NCBI GenBank assembly: GCA_019638185.1
Contig: JAHBUH010000010.1
Location: 1-64,000, forward strand
Direction: 5' to 3'
DNA from: Leadbetterella sp.
GTDB taxonomy: Bacteria; Bacteroidota; Bacteroidia; Cytophagales; Spirosomataceae
DNA: 64,000 nucleotides
Positions 9,039-18,348 of this stretch are shown piece after piece; positions within the stretch are counted from its first letter, which is position 1, and every line of letters begins with the position of its first letter. The translations under genes were made by a program, and so were the position numbers. The notes beneath the pieces were generated by a model. It ran no database searches, had not been told where the DNA came from, and saw only the letters and a list, made by a program, of their open reading frames with translations.

Positions 9039-9956
9039 TTACCTGTTCGCCGTCCACTGAATGACCAGGCCTACTTCACGCTTATTGGCGGTCTGGTTCC
9101 AGTCAAAGTTCAGGGTAAAGGTTTTGGTAGCCGGATCGTATTTGTTTTCAAATCCTTTCCGGTTAGCCAGGGTACCGTTTGCTAATGACGCCATAGTTAC
9201 CAGGTTAGTAACCGGGTCTATGGTAGCCCGCAGGTTATCAATACCCCCTACACCACCGTTGCTTGCACCGTTTGACCATCTTAAGTTAGTGATCTCCACG
9301 GTATTGGCATCTACGGTTACCATTGTCATGTTAGGGTTTCCTTTCAGGGTGCCGTTCAGGGCATCCCCTACAGTAGGCGCACCCGGAGCGGAGTAACGCT
9401 GTATAAAACCGTCCACTACTTTATACACGCCGTCATATTTGTTTTTCACCGGCAGGTTAAATATGGCGGTAGCGTTATTTCCACTGATAATCCCGTAAGA
9501 AGCGGCAGTAATGCTCACGGCCAGACCGTTTTTCTTGGTGAGGTCAAAAGAACCCGTCTTTACTTTTACCGTAAAAAGAGTTTTTCTTTCTCCCTTTTTG
9601 ATCACCACAGAAGTAGGCATGGTGTACAGGGAGGCACCTATCTGGTTATATCCCATTTCAGTAGCTACAGCCGGGTTAGGTGTCAGCGTCACGGTAATAT
9701 CGGTAGGTGCTGTTTCTTCCGGGCCAGCATAGTTCACGCCCATTTCAAATTCCGATTCCGGGTCAGCCACAAAGGTTTTCGGCGTATAGGTCAGGTATTT
9801 TGCCGTATAGCCTGTACCCGGGCTGGTAACATTGTAGAACTCGATTACATTGTGCCCGTTAGACGGGTCCAGTGCATATTCCTTGTCATTTAAGCATGAG
9901 GTCAGAAGCGCACCCACGGTCAGTGTCCAGGTTAATAAAAATATATTCTTTTTCAT
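9039..9956 (-). CDS. DUF1735 domain-containing lipoprotein of a SusC/D operon
   Basis: A 305-aa surface lipoprotein with the Cys in LLTSCLND (about residue 21). The N-terminal half has the Ig-like DUF1735 (BT_3987-type) pattern: VEF-like strands, a TDITVTLTPNPA segment and the characteristic VVIKKGERKTLFTVKV stretch. The second half is a Gly/Asn-rich beta domain ending NWNQTANKREVGLVIQW. Such proteins act as accessory surface glycan- or protein-binding components. It lies 14 bp after the SusD stop, third in the SusC-SusD operon, and is followed by a strong terminator. Confidence 0.88.
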   Translation of the reverse strand: MKKNIFLLTWTLTVGALLTSCLNDKEYALDPSNGHNVIEFYNVTSPGTGYTAKYLTYTPKTFVADPESEFEMGVNYAGPEETAPTDITVTLTPNPAVATEMGYNQIGASLYTMPTSVVIKKGERKTLFTVKVKTGSFDLTKKNGLAVSITAASYGIISGNNATAIFNLPVKNKYDGVYKVVDGFIQRYSAPGAPTVGDALNGTLKGNPNMTMVTVDANTVEITNLRWSNGASNGGVGGIDNLRATIDPVTNLVTMASLANGTLANRKGFENKYDPATKTFTLNFDWNQTANKREVGLVIQWTANR

Positions 9957-9970
9957 CTTTTACGTTTAAT

Positions 9971-11542
9971 TTATTTTGCCCAGAAAACTTTATCGGTGAA
10001 TACGTTCAGGTCCTTCGCATTTCCGGGGTTGTAACTGTACTCGTTTGTGGGGTACTTCAATATGGTGGGTAACTTATCCGGTGCCGTAGAGCTGGATGCT
10101 ACAGAGGCCATATTGGTATACCGGGTACCGGCAGGGTTAGTTACCGGGTAGCCGGTTCTTCTGTAATCGTTCCAGGCCTCATCACCATGAATCATATTCA
10201 GCGCAATATACTTCTGAGTAATGATGGCTTCCAGTCTTTGCGCAGCACTGGTAGCCAGGTCAATATTCACGAGGTAGGATGTGCCGTTCAGGTCCAGGTA
10301 CTTATTGAAGGAGGTGGTTACGTTTTTACCCGCATCCAGGGTTCCGCCTACTGTTTTGAACAGGTAGGTATAGGAAGCCTTTATACCGTTATTGAAGCTG
10401 GTTTTGTAATCACCTGACAGGTAGCCTTTCAGTTGGGCTTCAGCCACCAGGAAGTAGGCTTCAGCTGCCGTAATGATAGGTTGAGCCTGAGTGGGGCCTT
10501 TTAGCACACCCAGTGCAGTGGTAATGCTGGACGAACTGTTAAAGGTACCGGAGAACCAGGGTGAGTAGTTAGAACGGATAGGAGGGCTGTTTGTTTCGTT
10601 TCCTAACTGGTTTACCGGCGTAGGCCTTGTGGTGTTACCAAAATCATTATAGATAACAGAACCCCGGTCCGCATCCACCAGTTTATTGCCGTCATAATAC
10701 CCGTAAGAGTAATAAGCAGGAATCCGGGAGGCAGCTGCCACGGCACCGGCAGTGGTATAACCTCTTGAAGCCCACATAGGGTTAGGTCTGTCCTGGGCGT
10801 AACCCGGGTTTACCATGGCATCGTCCGTAAGGAAGTTCTGCTCAATAGCCGCAATTTTCTGCTGGGCAGAGGAGCTCAGGGCAGAAACGCCTGACATGCG
10901 GATCAGCAGTCTCAGCTTCAGGGTATTGGCAAACTGTATCCATTTGTCTTTATTTCCACCAAACAGGGGGTCAGAGGACGAGTTCAGGCCAATGGTATAC
11001 TGTCCGGCTTTAATTACAGCAATGGCTGCATCCAGGCGGCTTACCAGATCCGGGTAAATATCTTGCCCTTTGTCATACTTAGGCGTGATGTTTGTTGCTC
11101 CCAGGAGTGCTTCCGAATAAGGAACATTATTATGCTGATCCACAATGCGGTGGAACTCCAGTATCGACATGATCTCAGCGGCTGCACCGAAAAAGCCAAG
11201 GGTATTATTGGCCTTGGCCGCATCAGACACCAGCTTGTAATCAAGCAGGTTATCATACGCTGCCTCAAAGTTAGAGTTGGCTCCCGGTGTAAAGTTATAA
11301 TCAATCATACTACCGAAACCGGAGTAACCACCGGCGTTAGCCTGGTAACCGCTTAACTGGCCACCGTAGTTATTGTAAGCAACGGTCAGGCTGGCGGTCC
11401 GGACTATGGCGCCGGGTAAAAGCAGCTGGGCATCTACGGATGTAGCTTTGTTGGGGTTGGTATTCACGTCCAGATAGTCATTGCACGACTGCAACGCTAA
11501 CCCTGCTGTAAATAAAGATGTTATAAAAAATATCTTCTTCAT
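9971..11542 (-). CDS. SusD/RagB-like outer-membrane lipoprotein (SusD-like_2 type)
   Basis: A 523-aa binding lipoprotein with its lipid-anchor Cys in LALQSCNDYLDVN (about residue 20). The body carries NTNPNKATSVDAQLLLPGAIV at the start, helical TPR-like repeats, and the C-terminal HGDEAWNDYRRTGYP motif of the SusD family. It starts 11 bp after its SusC partner and is followed by the DUF1735 lipoprotein, making a three-gene uptake operon. It differs clearly in sequence from the neighbouring SusD at 4026-5465, so the two operons probably serve different substrates (inference). Confidence 0.93.
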   Translation of the reverse strand: MKKIFFITSLFTAGLALQSCNDYLDVNTNPNKATSVDAQLLLPGAIVRTASLTVAYNNYGGQLSGYQANAGGYSGFGSMIDYNFTPGANSNFEAAYDNLLDYKLVSDAAKANNTLGFFGAAAEIMSILEFHRIVDQHNNVPYSEALLGATNITPKYDKGQDIYPDLVSRLDAAIAVIKAGQYTIGLNSSSDPLFGGNKDKWIQFANTLKLRLLIRMSGVSALSSSAQQKIAAIEQNFLTDDAMVNPGYAQDRPNPMWASRGYTTAGAVAAASRIPAYYSYGYYDGNKLVDADRGSVIYNDFGNTTRPTPVNQLGNETNSPPIRSNYSPWFSGTFNSSSSITTALGVLKGPTQAQPIITAAEAYFLVAEAQLKGYLSGDYKTSFNNGIKASYTYLFKTVGGTLDAGKNVTTSFNKYLDLNGTSYLVNIDLATSAAQRLEAIITQKYIALNMIHGDEAWNDYRRTGYPVTNPAGTRYTNMASVASSSTAPDKLPTILKYPTNEYSYNPGNAKDLNVFTDKVFWAK

Positions 11543-11553
11543 CTAAAATCTGA

Positions 11554-14500
11554 TTAAAAGGTTAATGACAAAGTACCTCCAAAATAACGGGCCGGAGGAA
11601 TCTGGCTTAAAGTAGTGATACCTATGGTATTACTGGCTGATCCTCTGTCGCTGTACTCAGGGTCAGTATAGAGGTTGGTTTTTGGTGTCCAGATAAACAG
11701 GTTTCTACCCTGAACGCCAATGGAAGCCCGTTTAACGGCTCCTTTCAGGAAGGTATTAACCGGAATATCGTAGGTAAGAGACGCCTCTCTCCATTTCCAG
11801 AACGCAGCTGAATGCACGTAGTTTTCACCGATACCGGTATTCCGGGTTCCGCTGGTCCAGAAGTCAGCTCCGCCGGAACGGGTCTGAATGTTGGTGTTTT
11901 CTTTGTACTGGCCATCTGTATCCAGGTAAGATGAATTAGGGAATACAAAACGCTCGCGGTTAAACCAGGCTGTCCGGATACCCGATCCTGAGAAGTCATA
12001 ACCCGTAGAAACGGAGTTAAAGATATAGTGACCGGTACGGTATTCAAACAGGGTATAGAACCGGAGGCCCTTGTAATTTACTTCCAGGTTACCGCCCAGT
12101 ATATGCGGCGGGTTAGTAACACCTACTACGGATTGAGTACCCTGAGAAGACGGGAAGCCGGTATACTTATCTACAATCACGCGGCCCTGAGGGTCACGGT
12201 CATAGGTAGTATTTTTTAACAGCGGGAAAGGATAACCCACTCTGGCCACGATAAGACCGCCGGTAAAGGTACCGTTAGGAAGGGTCAGTTCTTCTGCGTC
12301 ATCGGTAAGGGCCAGTACCTTGTTCCGGTTTATAGAGTAGTTTCCGCCTATGGTTACGGTCAGGCCATTGTAATTTTTCAAAGGCGAGTAAGTGAGGTAG
12401 GTTTCCAGACCTTTGTTTTCCACTTCACCGATGTTCACCAGGTAAGTGCTGAACCCCGTGGCTCTTGAGATTTCGGAAGAAAGGGTCTGGTTATAAGTAT
12501 TGGTTTTATAAACCGTACCCCCACCCGTGATCCGCCCGCTGAGGAGCTCGAAATCCAGACCGGCTTCCGGGCCTTTGGAAATCTCAGGCTTCAGGTTATC
12601 AGCCACAATACCCCCGTCTGCCGTAAAGGCATTACCACTGCTGTATGGATAACCACCGGCTACACTAAAGGTAGGATTCAGGCGGTAAGGGCCCAGGTTT
12701 ACGTTACCCACATAGGAGTAAGCAGCCCGTAGTTTCAGGGTGGTCAGCCAGGAGCTGTTTTTAATAGCCGGGATAGCCTCAGATGCTACAAATGACACGT
12801 CCACGCCGGGATAGAAGAAGGAGCGGTTAGCCGCAGCCAGTACCGAGTTCCAGTCGTTCCGGCCGGTTACGTGTAAAAACAGGTAATCTTTAAAGCCTAA
12901 ACGGGCCTCACCTCTCAGGGATACCTGTCTTTTCTGCAGGTTTTCCTCTGTGCTACCCACAGGGTTTACAGAGTTTGCCAGGTTATAGAGACCGTCAATC
13001 ACCAGGCCGCCGTTTGTAAAGGAGAATTGTTCTTTTTCCTGGTTATCTCTGATGTATCCGGCACCCAGTACATGCAGGTCAAAGGAAGGTGAAAGCTTCT
13101 TCCGGTATTCTGCGATCAGTTCGCTTACGATCTGAACTGACTTGAAGAAGTAATCATTTACACTACCGGTTACATTGGTCTTGGAAGTAGAAATGCTCCG
13201 GGTGTAATCACTGAAGGTAAATTTAGCTCCGGTGGTGGTGTAATCCACGTTTCTGAGGTTAATACCTGCCCGGTAAGTAAGGGTAATGTCTTTTATCGGG
13301 TTATAGGCAAACTCCAGATTTCCCTGGAAGTAGTTATTATGTGTTACCCTGCGGTTCTGATCGATCAGCCAGTAAGGGTTATCATAATAGTCGTTATAAT
13401 AGCCGTTAGGGTTGGCAAACGGATCATTTCTCCAGTCTTTGTACCTGGTAACCGGCACCTGGGTAGGTGTTTGCAGCAGGTCACCGTAGATGTTACTGGC
13501 ACTGCTGGTCTGATCATATTTATTGGTAATGAAGTTAGCACCAAACGTAGTTTTGAAATTACGGTACAGGTTTCTAACGCCATTGGCCCTAACCGAGATC
13601 CGGTTATAACTATCACCGGGCATAGTAGACTTCTGATAAAAATTCTGGGCTGCTATGTAGTAAGAACCTTTGTCATCTCCTGATTGGAGGGAGACATCCG
13701 TCTGGTTAGCCAGACCGGTTTCCCAGAAATCAAGTTTATCATTCGTAGGAGAATATAACACCTTTTGTACACTACCGTCCTGAAGGGGTTTACCTATTTC
13801 CCGCATGGTTCCGTCAAACTCCGGTCCGTACTGCTGGTTTTCATAAGGGGTATATTCCTTAACGTTATCCGGGGTAGTACCTGAACCGAACTTCCTCTGT
13901 AACTGGGGGAAGTAACTGGTTTTTTCGAAAGTAGTGGTGTTAGAGAACCGGATCTCATTTACCCCTTTCTTTCCTTTTTTAGTAGTGATCACAATGGCAC
14001 CGTTAGATGCATCAGAACCGTAGGCTGCAGCGGCAGAAGCACCGTTCAGCACCTGGATGTCTTCAATGTCTTCCGGGTTAAGGTTACCCAGCAGGTCATT
14101 AGGTACAATCAGGTTATCCAGTACCAGCAGGGCCTGGTTATTACCGGTGATGGACCGGGTACCCCGCAGTACCAGACGGTAGCTGGGGTTAAGACCACCA
14201 CTCACGGCGTTTACCTGTAAGCCGGGGACTTTTCCGGACAGGGAAGCCGCAAAGTTACTGGCCTTTCCCTGGGTGATCATGGTAGGGTTAATGGTAGTGG
14301 AGGCTGCACCCAGCTCTCTCTTTTTTACGAGGATACCACCGGCGGTAACTACCAGCTCTTCGAGGAGGTTTTCGTCAGTTACCATGGTGATGTTGTAAAA
14401 GTTAGAGTTACCCACGTTTACTACCTGGCTTACAAAGCCTATGGCTCTGAATTCCAGGGTTTTGGAATTGGCCGGCAAATTCAGGCTGAATTTACCGTTC

Positions 14501-14661
14501 GCATCTGTGTATGCACCCACTGTGGTGCCTACCACAATCACTGATACTCCGGGGAGTTCGCTACCGTCATCCGCTGATACCTTGCCGCTGATTTGTCGCT
14601 GGGCAAAGACCATGGCTGAACTAGTAAGCATTAGCAGAAATACTAGTAGAGTTTTTTTCAT
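11554..14661 (-). CDS. SusC/RagA-family TonB-linked outer-membrane transporter
   Basis: Full-length (1035 aa) TonB-dependent importer. The signal peptide ends near residue 20 (MVFAQ). A carboxypeptidase-regulatory-like domain (GKVSADDGSELPGVSVIVVG) covers about 21-100, then LEELVVTAGG, a plug with RGTRSITGNNQALLVLDN and NPEDIEDIQVLNGASAAAAY, and a beta barrel ending in YFGGTLSLTF. The usual VIDGVP motif is replaced by VLDNLIVP, a small departure from the consensus. There is no STN sensing domain. It heads the operon with SusD and the DUF1735 lipoprotein; its own leader is AT-rich. Confidence 0.95.
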   Translation of the reverse strand: MKKTLLVFLLMLTSSAMVFAQRQISGKVSADDGSELPGVSVIVVGTTVGAYTDANGKFSLNLPANSKTLEFRAIGFVSQVVNVGNSNFYNITMVTDENLLEELVVTAGGILVKKRELGAASTTINPTMITQGKASNFAASLSGKVPGLQVNAVSGGLNPSYRLVLRGTRSITGNNQALLVLDNLIVPNDLLGNLNPEDIEDIQVLNGASAAAAYGSDASNGAIVITTKKGKKGVNEIRFSNTTTFEKTSYFPQLQRKFGSGTTPDNVKEYTPYENQQYGPEFDGTMREIGKPLQDGSVQKVLYSPTNDKLDFWETGLANQTDVSLQSGDDKGSYYIAAQNFYQKSTMPGDSYNRISVRANGVRNLYRNFKTTFGANFITNKYDQTSSASNIYGDLLQTPTQVPVTRYKDWRNDPFANPNGYYNDYYDNPYWLIDQNRRVTHNNYFQGNLEFAYNPIKDITLTYRAGINLRNVDYTTTGAKFTFSDYTRSISTSKTNVTGSVNDYFFKSVQIVSELIAEYRKKLSPSFDLHVLGAGYIRDNQEKEQFSFTNGGLVIDGLYNLANSVNPVGSTEENLQKRQVSLRGEARLGFKDYLFLHVTGRNDWNSVLAAANRSFFYPGVDVSFVASEAIPAIKNSSWLTTLKLRAAYSYVGNVNLGPYRLNPTFSVAGGYPYSSGNAFTADGGIVADNLKPEISKGPEAGLDFELLSGRITGGGTVYKTNTYNQTLSSEISRATGFSTYLVNIGEVENKGLETYLTYSPLKNYNGLTVTIGGNYSINRNKVLALTDDAEELTLPNGTFTGGLIVARVGYPFPLLKNTTYDRDPQGRVIVDKYTGFPSSQGTQSVVGVTNPPHILGGNLEVNYKGLRFYTLFEYRTGHYIFNSVSTGYDFSGSGIRTAWFNRERFVFPNSSYLDTDGQYKENTNIQTRSGGADFWTSGTRNTGIGENYVHSAAFWKWREASLTYDIPVNTFLKGAVKRASIGVQGRNLFIWTPKTNLYTDPEYSDRGSASNTIGITTLSQIPPARYFGGTLSLTF

Positions 14662-14893
14662 ATTTAGAATGGTTAAAAATTGTTATCGGTTGTAAGTTAA
14701 AACAAAAATTTTAATACTATTTTAATATTAGAGTGTTTTTTTAATAATTAGTGTACGAATTTATTCAAACTAACAGCTTAGGAGAACTTTGTATTAACTA
14801 ACTGATACTTAATTGAATCTTTCAAAGAAGAGTTTATTGTGTGTATATACATATATAAATAATGAGAGAACTGCAGAGGTTCTCCCTTAAATA

Positions 14894-14916
14894 AAAGCCT
14901 TATACGATGCGGCTTT
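14894..14916 (-). terminator. probable terminator after gldH
   Basis: A stem AAAGCC / GGCTTT encloses an 11-base loop, starting a few bases past the gldH stop and followed on the minus strand by TTTTATTTA. A second small inverted repeat (GAGAAC...GTTCTC, 14868-14886) follows. The stem is short, so the call is moderate. Confidence 0.5.
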
Positions 14917-14918
14917 CT

Positions 14919-15398
14919 TTATTTAGTATTCTTAAGAATTTCCACGCCTATAGACATAATGCCGGTGAGGGGGTCCGGCCGCATGCTGTGGCTGATGATC
15001 CAGCGGTATTTCCCGGGCCTGGAAAATTTCATGGCCTGTAGTTTGGGCGCCTGGATACGGCAGTCGAAGATATCCCCCATCCCGTCACCGTAAGGTTTCC
15101 CTGATTTTTTATCAAACAGGATGACCTCATCCATGGAACCTGAGAGCTGCGTACCGCTGCTGTCGGTGAGTTTCTGCTGGAGGTAAAGGTTATAAAAGGG
15201 GTAAGCGATGCTGTTCCTGACCAGGTAATTAAAGCGGTAAGTGGCGGTGGTATCGCTGATGGTAAATTCAAAGGTTTGCTTATGCGCTATGTACCACTCG
15301 TTTTTGGGGAAATCACGCATTTCCTTAAAGTCGCCGCTTTTTTCGCAGGCGGCCAGGGTAAACAGGAGCAGTATGCTCAGGGCAGCGGATAGTTTCAT
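14919..15398 (-). CDS. gldH: gliding motility lipoprotein GldH
   Basis: A 159-aa lipoprotein with the anchor Cys in LLFTLAACEKS (about residue 18). The sequence DFPKNEWYIAHKQTFEFTISD followed by a jelly-roll-like body with YPFYNLYLQQKL and FSRPGKYRWIISHSMR matches GldH, a lipoprotein needed for gliding and linked to type IX secretion in gliding Bacteroidota. The ATG at 15398 is preferred over an upstream in-frame ATG (15431) that lies inside ricT; it leaves a 7-bp gap after ricT. The ricT-gldH neighbourhood is common in this phylum, which supports both calls. Confidence 0.82.
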   Translation of the reverse strand: MKLSAALSILLLFTLAACEKSGDFKEMRDFPKNEWYIAHKQTFEFTISDTTATYRFNYLVRNSIAYPFYNLYLQQKLTDSSGTQLSGSMDEVILFDKKSGKPYGDGMGDIFDCRIQAPKLQAMKFSRPGKYRWIISHSMRPDPLTGIMSIGVEILKNTK

Positions 15399-15405
15399 GA
15401 TACGC

Positions 15406-16767
15406 TTATGATTTGGGTCCCTCGCCGCCATTGGCAGGTTTTCTGAATTTACTACGACGTTTCTTGTTTTTATTTTCGGACTCGCGGTTTCCGGCTTCTT
15501 TGTTTTCCGGGTTCCGGGCCTGGTTTTCCGGAGCTCTCTCCGGCCGGGGTTTGCCGGGTTCCTGGCGGCCGGGCTGCTGCGGCCGGGAAGAAGGCTGCTG
15601 CTTTTCCGGCCTGGATTTCATTTCCGGGCGGGCAGGGGCCTGAGCGGCTTTCGGTGCAGCTGCCGGTTTCTTTTTCTTTTTCTTGTATTTTTTATCCAGG
15701 CGTTCCAGATCGGTGTTAATGGCGGATATTTTAGTTTCCGGTACTTCTGTCAGCTCCATCAGGTTTTCCAGGCCTACCGGTTTTTTTCCTTCGGCATTCA
15801 TTTTCTGGATCTCGGCCACCTGGCTGCAGGGGATGGGGTACCAGTTGGTTTCTTCGGGGTAGCTGAACCACATGATCCGGCGAAAGATATCTGTTTTTTG
15901 AAGGGCGGCGTTCCCTTTTTCCGTTTTCAGGGGCCTGTCTACGGTAGGGATGCCTTTAATGGCATCAATATAAGTCTCCAGCTCGTAATTCAGGCAGCAT
16001 TTTAAGCGGCCGCACTGTCCGGAGAGTTTTGCCGGGTTCAGGGAGAGGTTCTGGTAGCGGGCCGCTGCCGTAGGGATGGCTTTAAAGTCAGTAAGCCAGG
16101 TAGAGCAGCAGAGCTCACGGCCACAGGAGCCTATTCCGCCCAGCCTTCCGGCCTCCTGGCGCAGGCTGATTTGACGCATTTCAATGCGCACTTTAAACTC
16201 GGCGGCCAGCATTTTTATGAGCTCCCGGAAGTCTACCCGGTCATCTGCCGAGTAGTAGAAGGTAGCTTTGGAGTTATCCGACTGGAATTCTACTTCGGAG
16301 AGTTTCAGGTTCATTTTGAGCTCTTTGCAGATCTCCCGGGTGCGGTACATGGTGGGGAGGTCACGATTAATAGCCTGGGTATGCTTTTCCAGGTCTTTTT
16401 CGGTAGCCAGGCGGTGAATGACGCGAAGCTCGGAGGTGTCGTGTATCCCTTTTTTCAGGAGTTGGAGCCTCACCAGCTCGCCCTGAAGCGATACATGCCC
16501 GATGTGATGGCCGGAGGCCATTTCACACACTACAAAATCACCGGTGTGAAGCTCTATCTCATGTTTATTGATAAAATATTCCTTTCTGCCGCCTTTGAAC
16601 TTTACTTCCACCACTTTGTACTGGGGCTTACCGAAGCTCATGCCGGAGAGCCAGTCAAAGGAATTCATTTTATTACAACCACCCGATGCACAGCCACCGC
16701 TGCTGCATCCGGGCACAAGAGAACTTATACTACCACAGCTTCCTGAAGAACACTGTCCACATGCCAT
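15406..16767 (-). CDS. ricT: PSP1/RicT-family regulatory iron-sulfur protein
   Basis: A 453-aa cytoplasmic protein of the PSP1/RicT family (YaaT), whose relatives help control RNA processing and associate with Fe-S clusters. The N-terminus is Cys-rich (CGQCSSGSCG, then CSSGGCASGGC). The core carries GIGSCGRELCCSTWL and LSGQCGRLKCCLNYE, the conserved cysteine motifs of the family. The C-terminal ~110 residues are a low-complexity basic Lys/Pro/Arg/Glu tail, probably disordered, which lengthens the protein beyond the usual ~300 aa. It is co-transcribed with gldH. Confidence 0.88.
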   Translation of the reverse strand: MACGQCSSGSCGSISSLVPGCSSGGCASGGCNKMNSFDWLSGMSFGKPQYKVVEVKFKGGRKEYFINKHEIELHTGDFVVCEMASGHHIGHVSLQGELVRLQLLKKGIHDTSELRVIHRLATEKDLEKHTQAINRDLPTMYRTREICKELKMNLKLSEVEFQSDNSKATFYYSADDRVDFRELIKMLAAEFKVRIEMRQISLRQEAGRLGGIGSCGRELCCSTWLTDFKAIPTAAARYQNLSLNPAKLSGQCGRLKCCLNYELETYIDAIKGIPTVDRPLKTEKGNAALQKTDIFRRIMWFSYPEETNWYPIPCSQVAEIQKMNAEGKKPVGLENLMELTEVPETKISAINTDLERLDKKYKKKKKKPAAAPKAAQAPARPEMKSRPEKQQPSSRPQQPGRQEPGKPRPERAPENQARNPENKEAGNRESENKNKKRRSKFRKPANGGEGPKS

Positions 16768-16847
16768 ACCAACTATATTTTTACTGTTTTCAGGGTCTTT
16801 CGACCTCCAAACAGATCAGATTCCGAATAATTAAATAACAAATTTAA

Positions 16848-18137
16848 TTATTTATTTACATATTCCTTTAAATCCTGTCCAATATCTTTTCGGTAGTACC
16901 GGTTTTTGAATTTCACTTTCCGGGCCATTTTCTGGGATTTCCGGATGGCGGAGTCCAGGGTACGGCCCATGCCGGTAAGGGCAATGACCCGGCCGCCGTT
17001 AGTGACGGTGGCGGTATCCAGGAGGGTGGTACCGGCGTGGAAGATAACGGTGTCTTTATCGGCTTCGGGTATTTCCATGACATCTCCCTTTTTGTAGTGG
17101 CCCGGGTAGCCACCGGCCACCACCATGGAGGTAACGGCGTATTTCGGATTAACAGACAGGCGGATTTTATCCAGGGTGCCTTTGGCAGCGGCATTGAAAA
17201 TCCGGACAAGATCCGTTTTTATGCGGGGCATGACCACCTCTGTTTCGGGATCACCCATGCGTACATTATATTCAATGACGTAAGGATCGCCGCCGTCATT
17301 CATGAGCCCGATAAACAGGAAGCCCACATAATGGATGCCTTCTTCCTGCAGGCCTTTCAGAGTAGGGATCACCACTCTTTCTTCCACTTTAGCCAGGAAG
17401 GCCGCATCCGCAAAGGGTACAGGAGAAACGGCTCCCATGCCGCCGGTGTTCAGGCCGGTGTCACCTTCACCTATGCGTTTGTAGTCTTTGGCTTCGGGAA
17501 GGAGGAGGTAGTGGGTGCCGTCAGTCAGCACGAAAACGGAAAGCTCAATGCCCTTCAGGAACTGCTCGATGAGTACTTTGCTGCCTGCTTTCCCGAATTT
17601 CCCGCCTTCCAGCATATCTTTCAGGGTTTGCTGCGCTTCGGAGGGGTCAGCGGTGATGATCACACCTTTTCCGGCAGCCAGACCATCGGCTTTCAGTACA
17701 TACGGGCCGGGGTTTTCCGAAATATATTTCAGTCCTTCCGCCAGGGTTTCCGGCGTGAAGGTATGGGAGAAGGCGGTAGGAATGCCGTATTTGTTCATGA
17801 AGGCTTTGGAGAAGTCTTTGCTTCCTTCCAGCTGTGCACCGGCGGCATCCGGACCGATGATCTTCACTTTTTTCAGGGCGCGGTCATTCCGGAAGAAGTC
17901 CACGATGCCGTTTACCAACGGATCTTCCGGACCCACCACTACCAGTTCTATCTGCTGGTCCAGTACCAGTTTTTTTATTCCTTCGAAGTCGTTCACACTG
18001 AGGTTAACGTTCGTAGCGATCCCGGCTGTGCCGGCATTACCGGGGGCCACAAAAAGCCGGGTGCGTTTCGGACTTTGGGCTATTTTCCAGGCAAATGCGT
18101 GTTCTCTTCCTCCGGAACCTAAAATAAGGATATTCAT
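16848..18137 (-). CDS. purD: phosphoribosylamine-glycine ligase (GARS)
   Basis: Second enzyme of de novo purine synthesis: joins glycine to phosphoribosylamine using ATP. The 429-aa protein opens with MNILILGSGGREHAFAWKIA, has VVGPEDPLVNGI, the ATP-grasp segment YVLKADGLAAGKGV, and GGMGAVSPVPF and EYNVRMGDPETEVVMPRI, all typical of PurD. The ATG at 18137 is chosen because the family starts exactly there; an upstream in-frame start would add 22 non-homologous residues. A TATTTTTG element lies just upstream. Confidence 0.96.
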   Translation of the reverse strand: MNILILGSGGREHAFAWKIAQSPKRTRLFVAPGNAGTAGIATNVNLSVNDFEGIKKLVLDQQIELVVVGPEDPLVNGIVDFFRNDRALKKVKIIGPDAAGAQLEGSKDFSKAFMNKYGIPTAFSHTFTPETLAEGLKYISENPGPYVLKADGLAAGKGVIITADPSEAQQTLKDMLEGGKFGKAGSKVLIEQFLKGIELSVFVLTDGTHYLLLPEAKDYKRIGEGDTGLNTGGMGAVSPVPFADAAFLAKVEERVVIPTLKGLQEEGIHYVGFLFIGLMNDGGDPYVIEYNVRMGDPETEVVMPRIKTDLVRIFNAAAKGTLDKIRLSVNPKYAVTSMVVAGGYPGHYKKGDVMEIPEADKDTVIFHAGTTLLDTATVTNGGRVIALTGMGRTLDSAIRKSQKMARKVKFKNRYYRKDIGQDLKEYVNK

Positions 18138-18159
18138 TCGGTCAATTGGTTTGAAGGCG

Positions 18160-18167
18160 CAAAAATA
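18160..18167 (-). promoter_or_regulatory. -7 element of a Bacteroidota-type promoter for purD
   Basis: On the minus strand the octamer TATTTTTG fits the TAnnTTTG consensus, 22 bp before the purD start. No convincing TTG -33 box is seen at the right distance, so the call is tentative. Confidence 0.4.
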
Positions 18168-18348
18168 GCTAAGACAGGGCGTATAATTTATTTTTGACGG
18201 CACTTTTCAGGCGGAGGAGAAAAAAATGGAGAGAGTGTTGCAACTTTTTGCTCCCGGAAATATCTATATTTAGTAAATCCCGGCCGGTGAAGGACAGTTA
18301 CCGGTTCAGGATGGGATGTTTCTGATGAACCAAAAAACAGATGAAAAA

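Noticed and set aside
15398..15431. Upstream start for gldH adding 11 residues
   Set aside because: It lies inside ricT and would put charged residues before the lipoprotein signal peptide.
17037..18122. A 361-codon plus-strand frame
   Set aside because: It lies wholly opposite purD, whose protein is unmistakable; composition is that of an antisense shadow.
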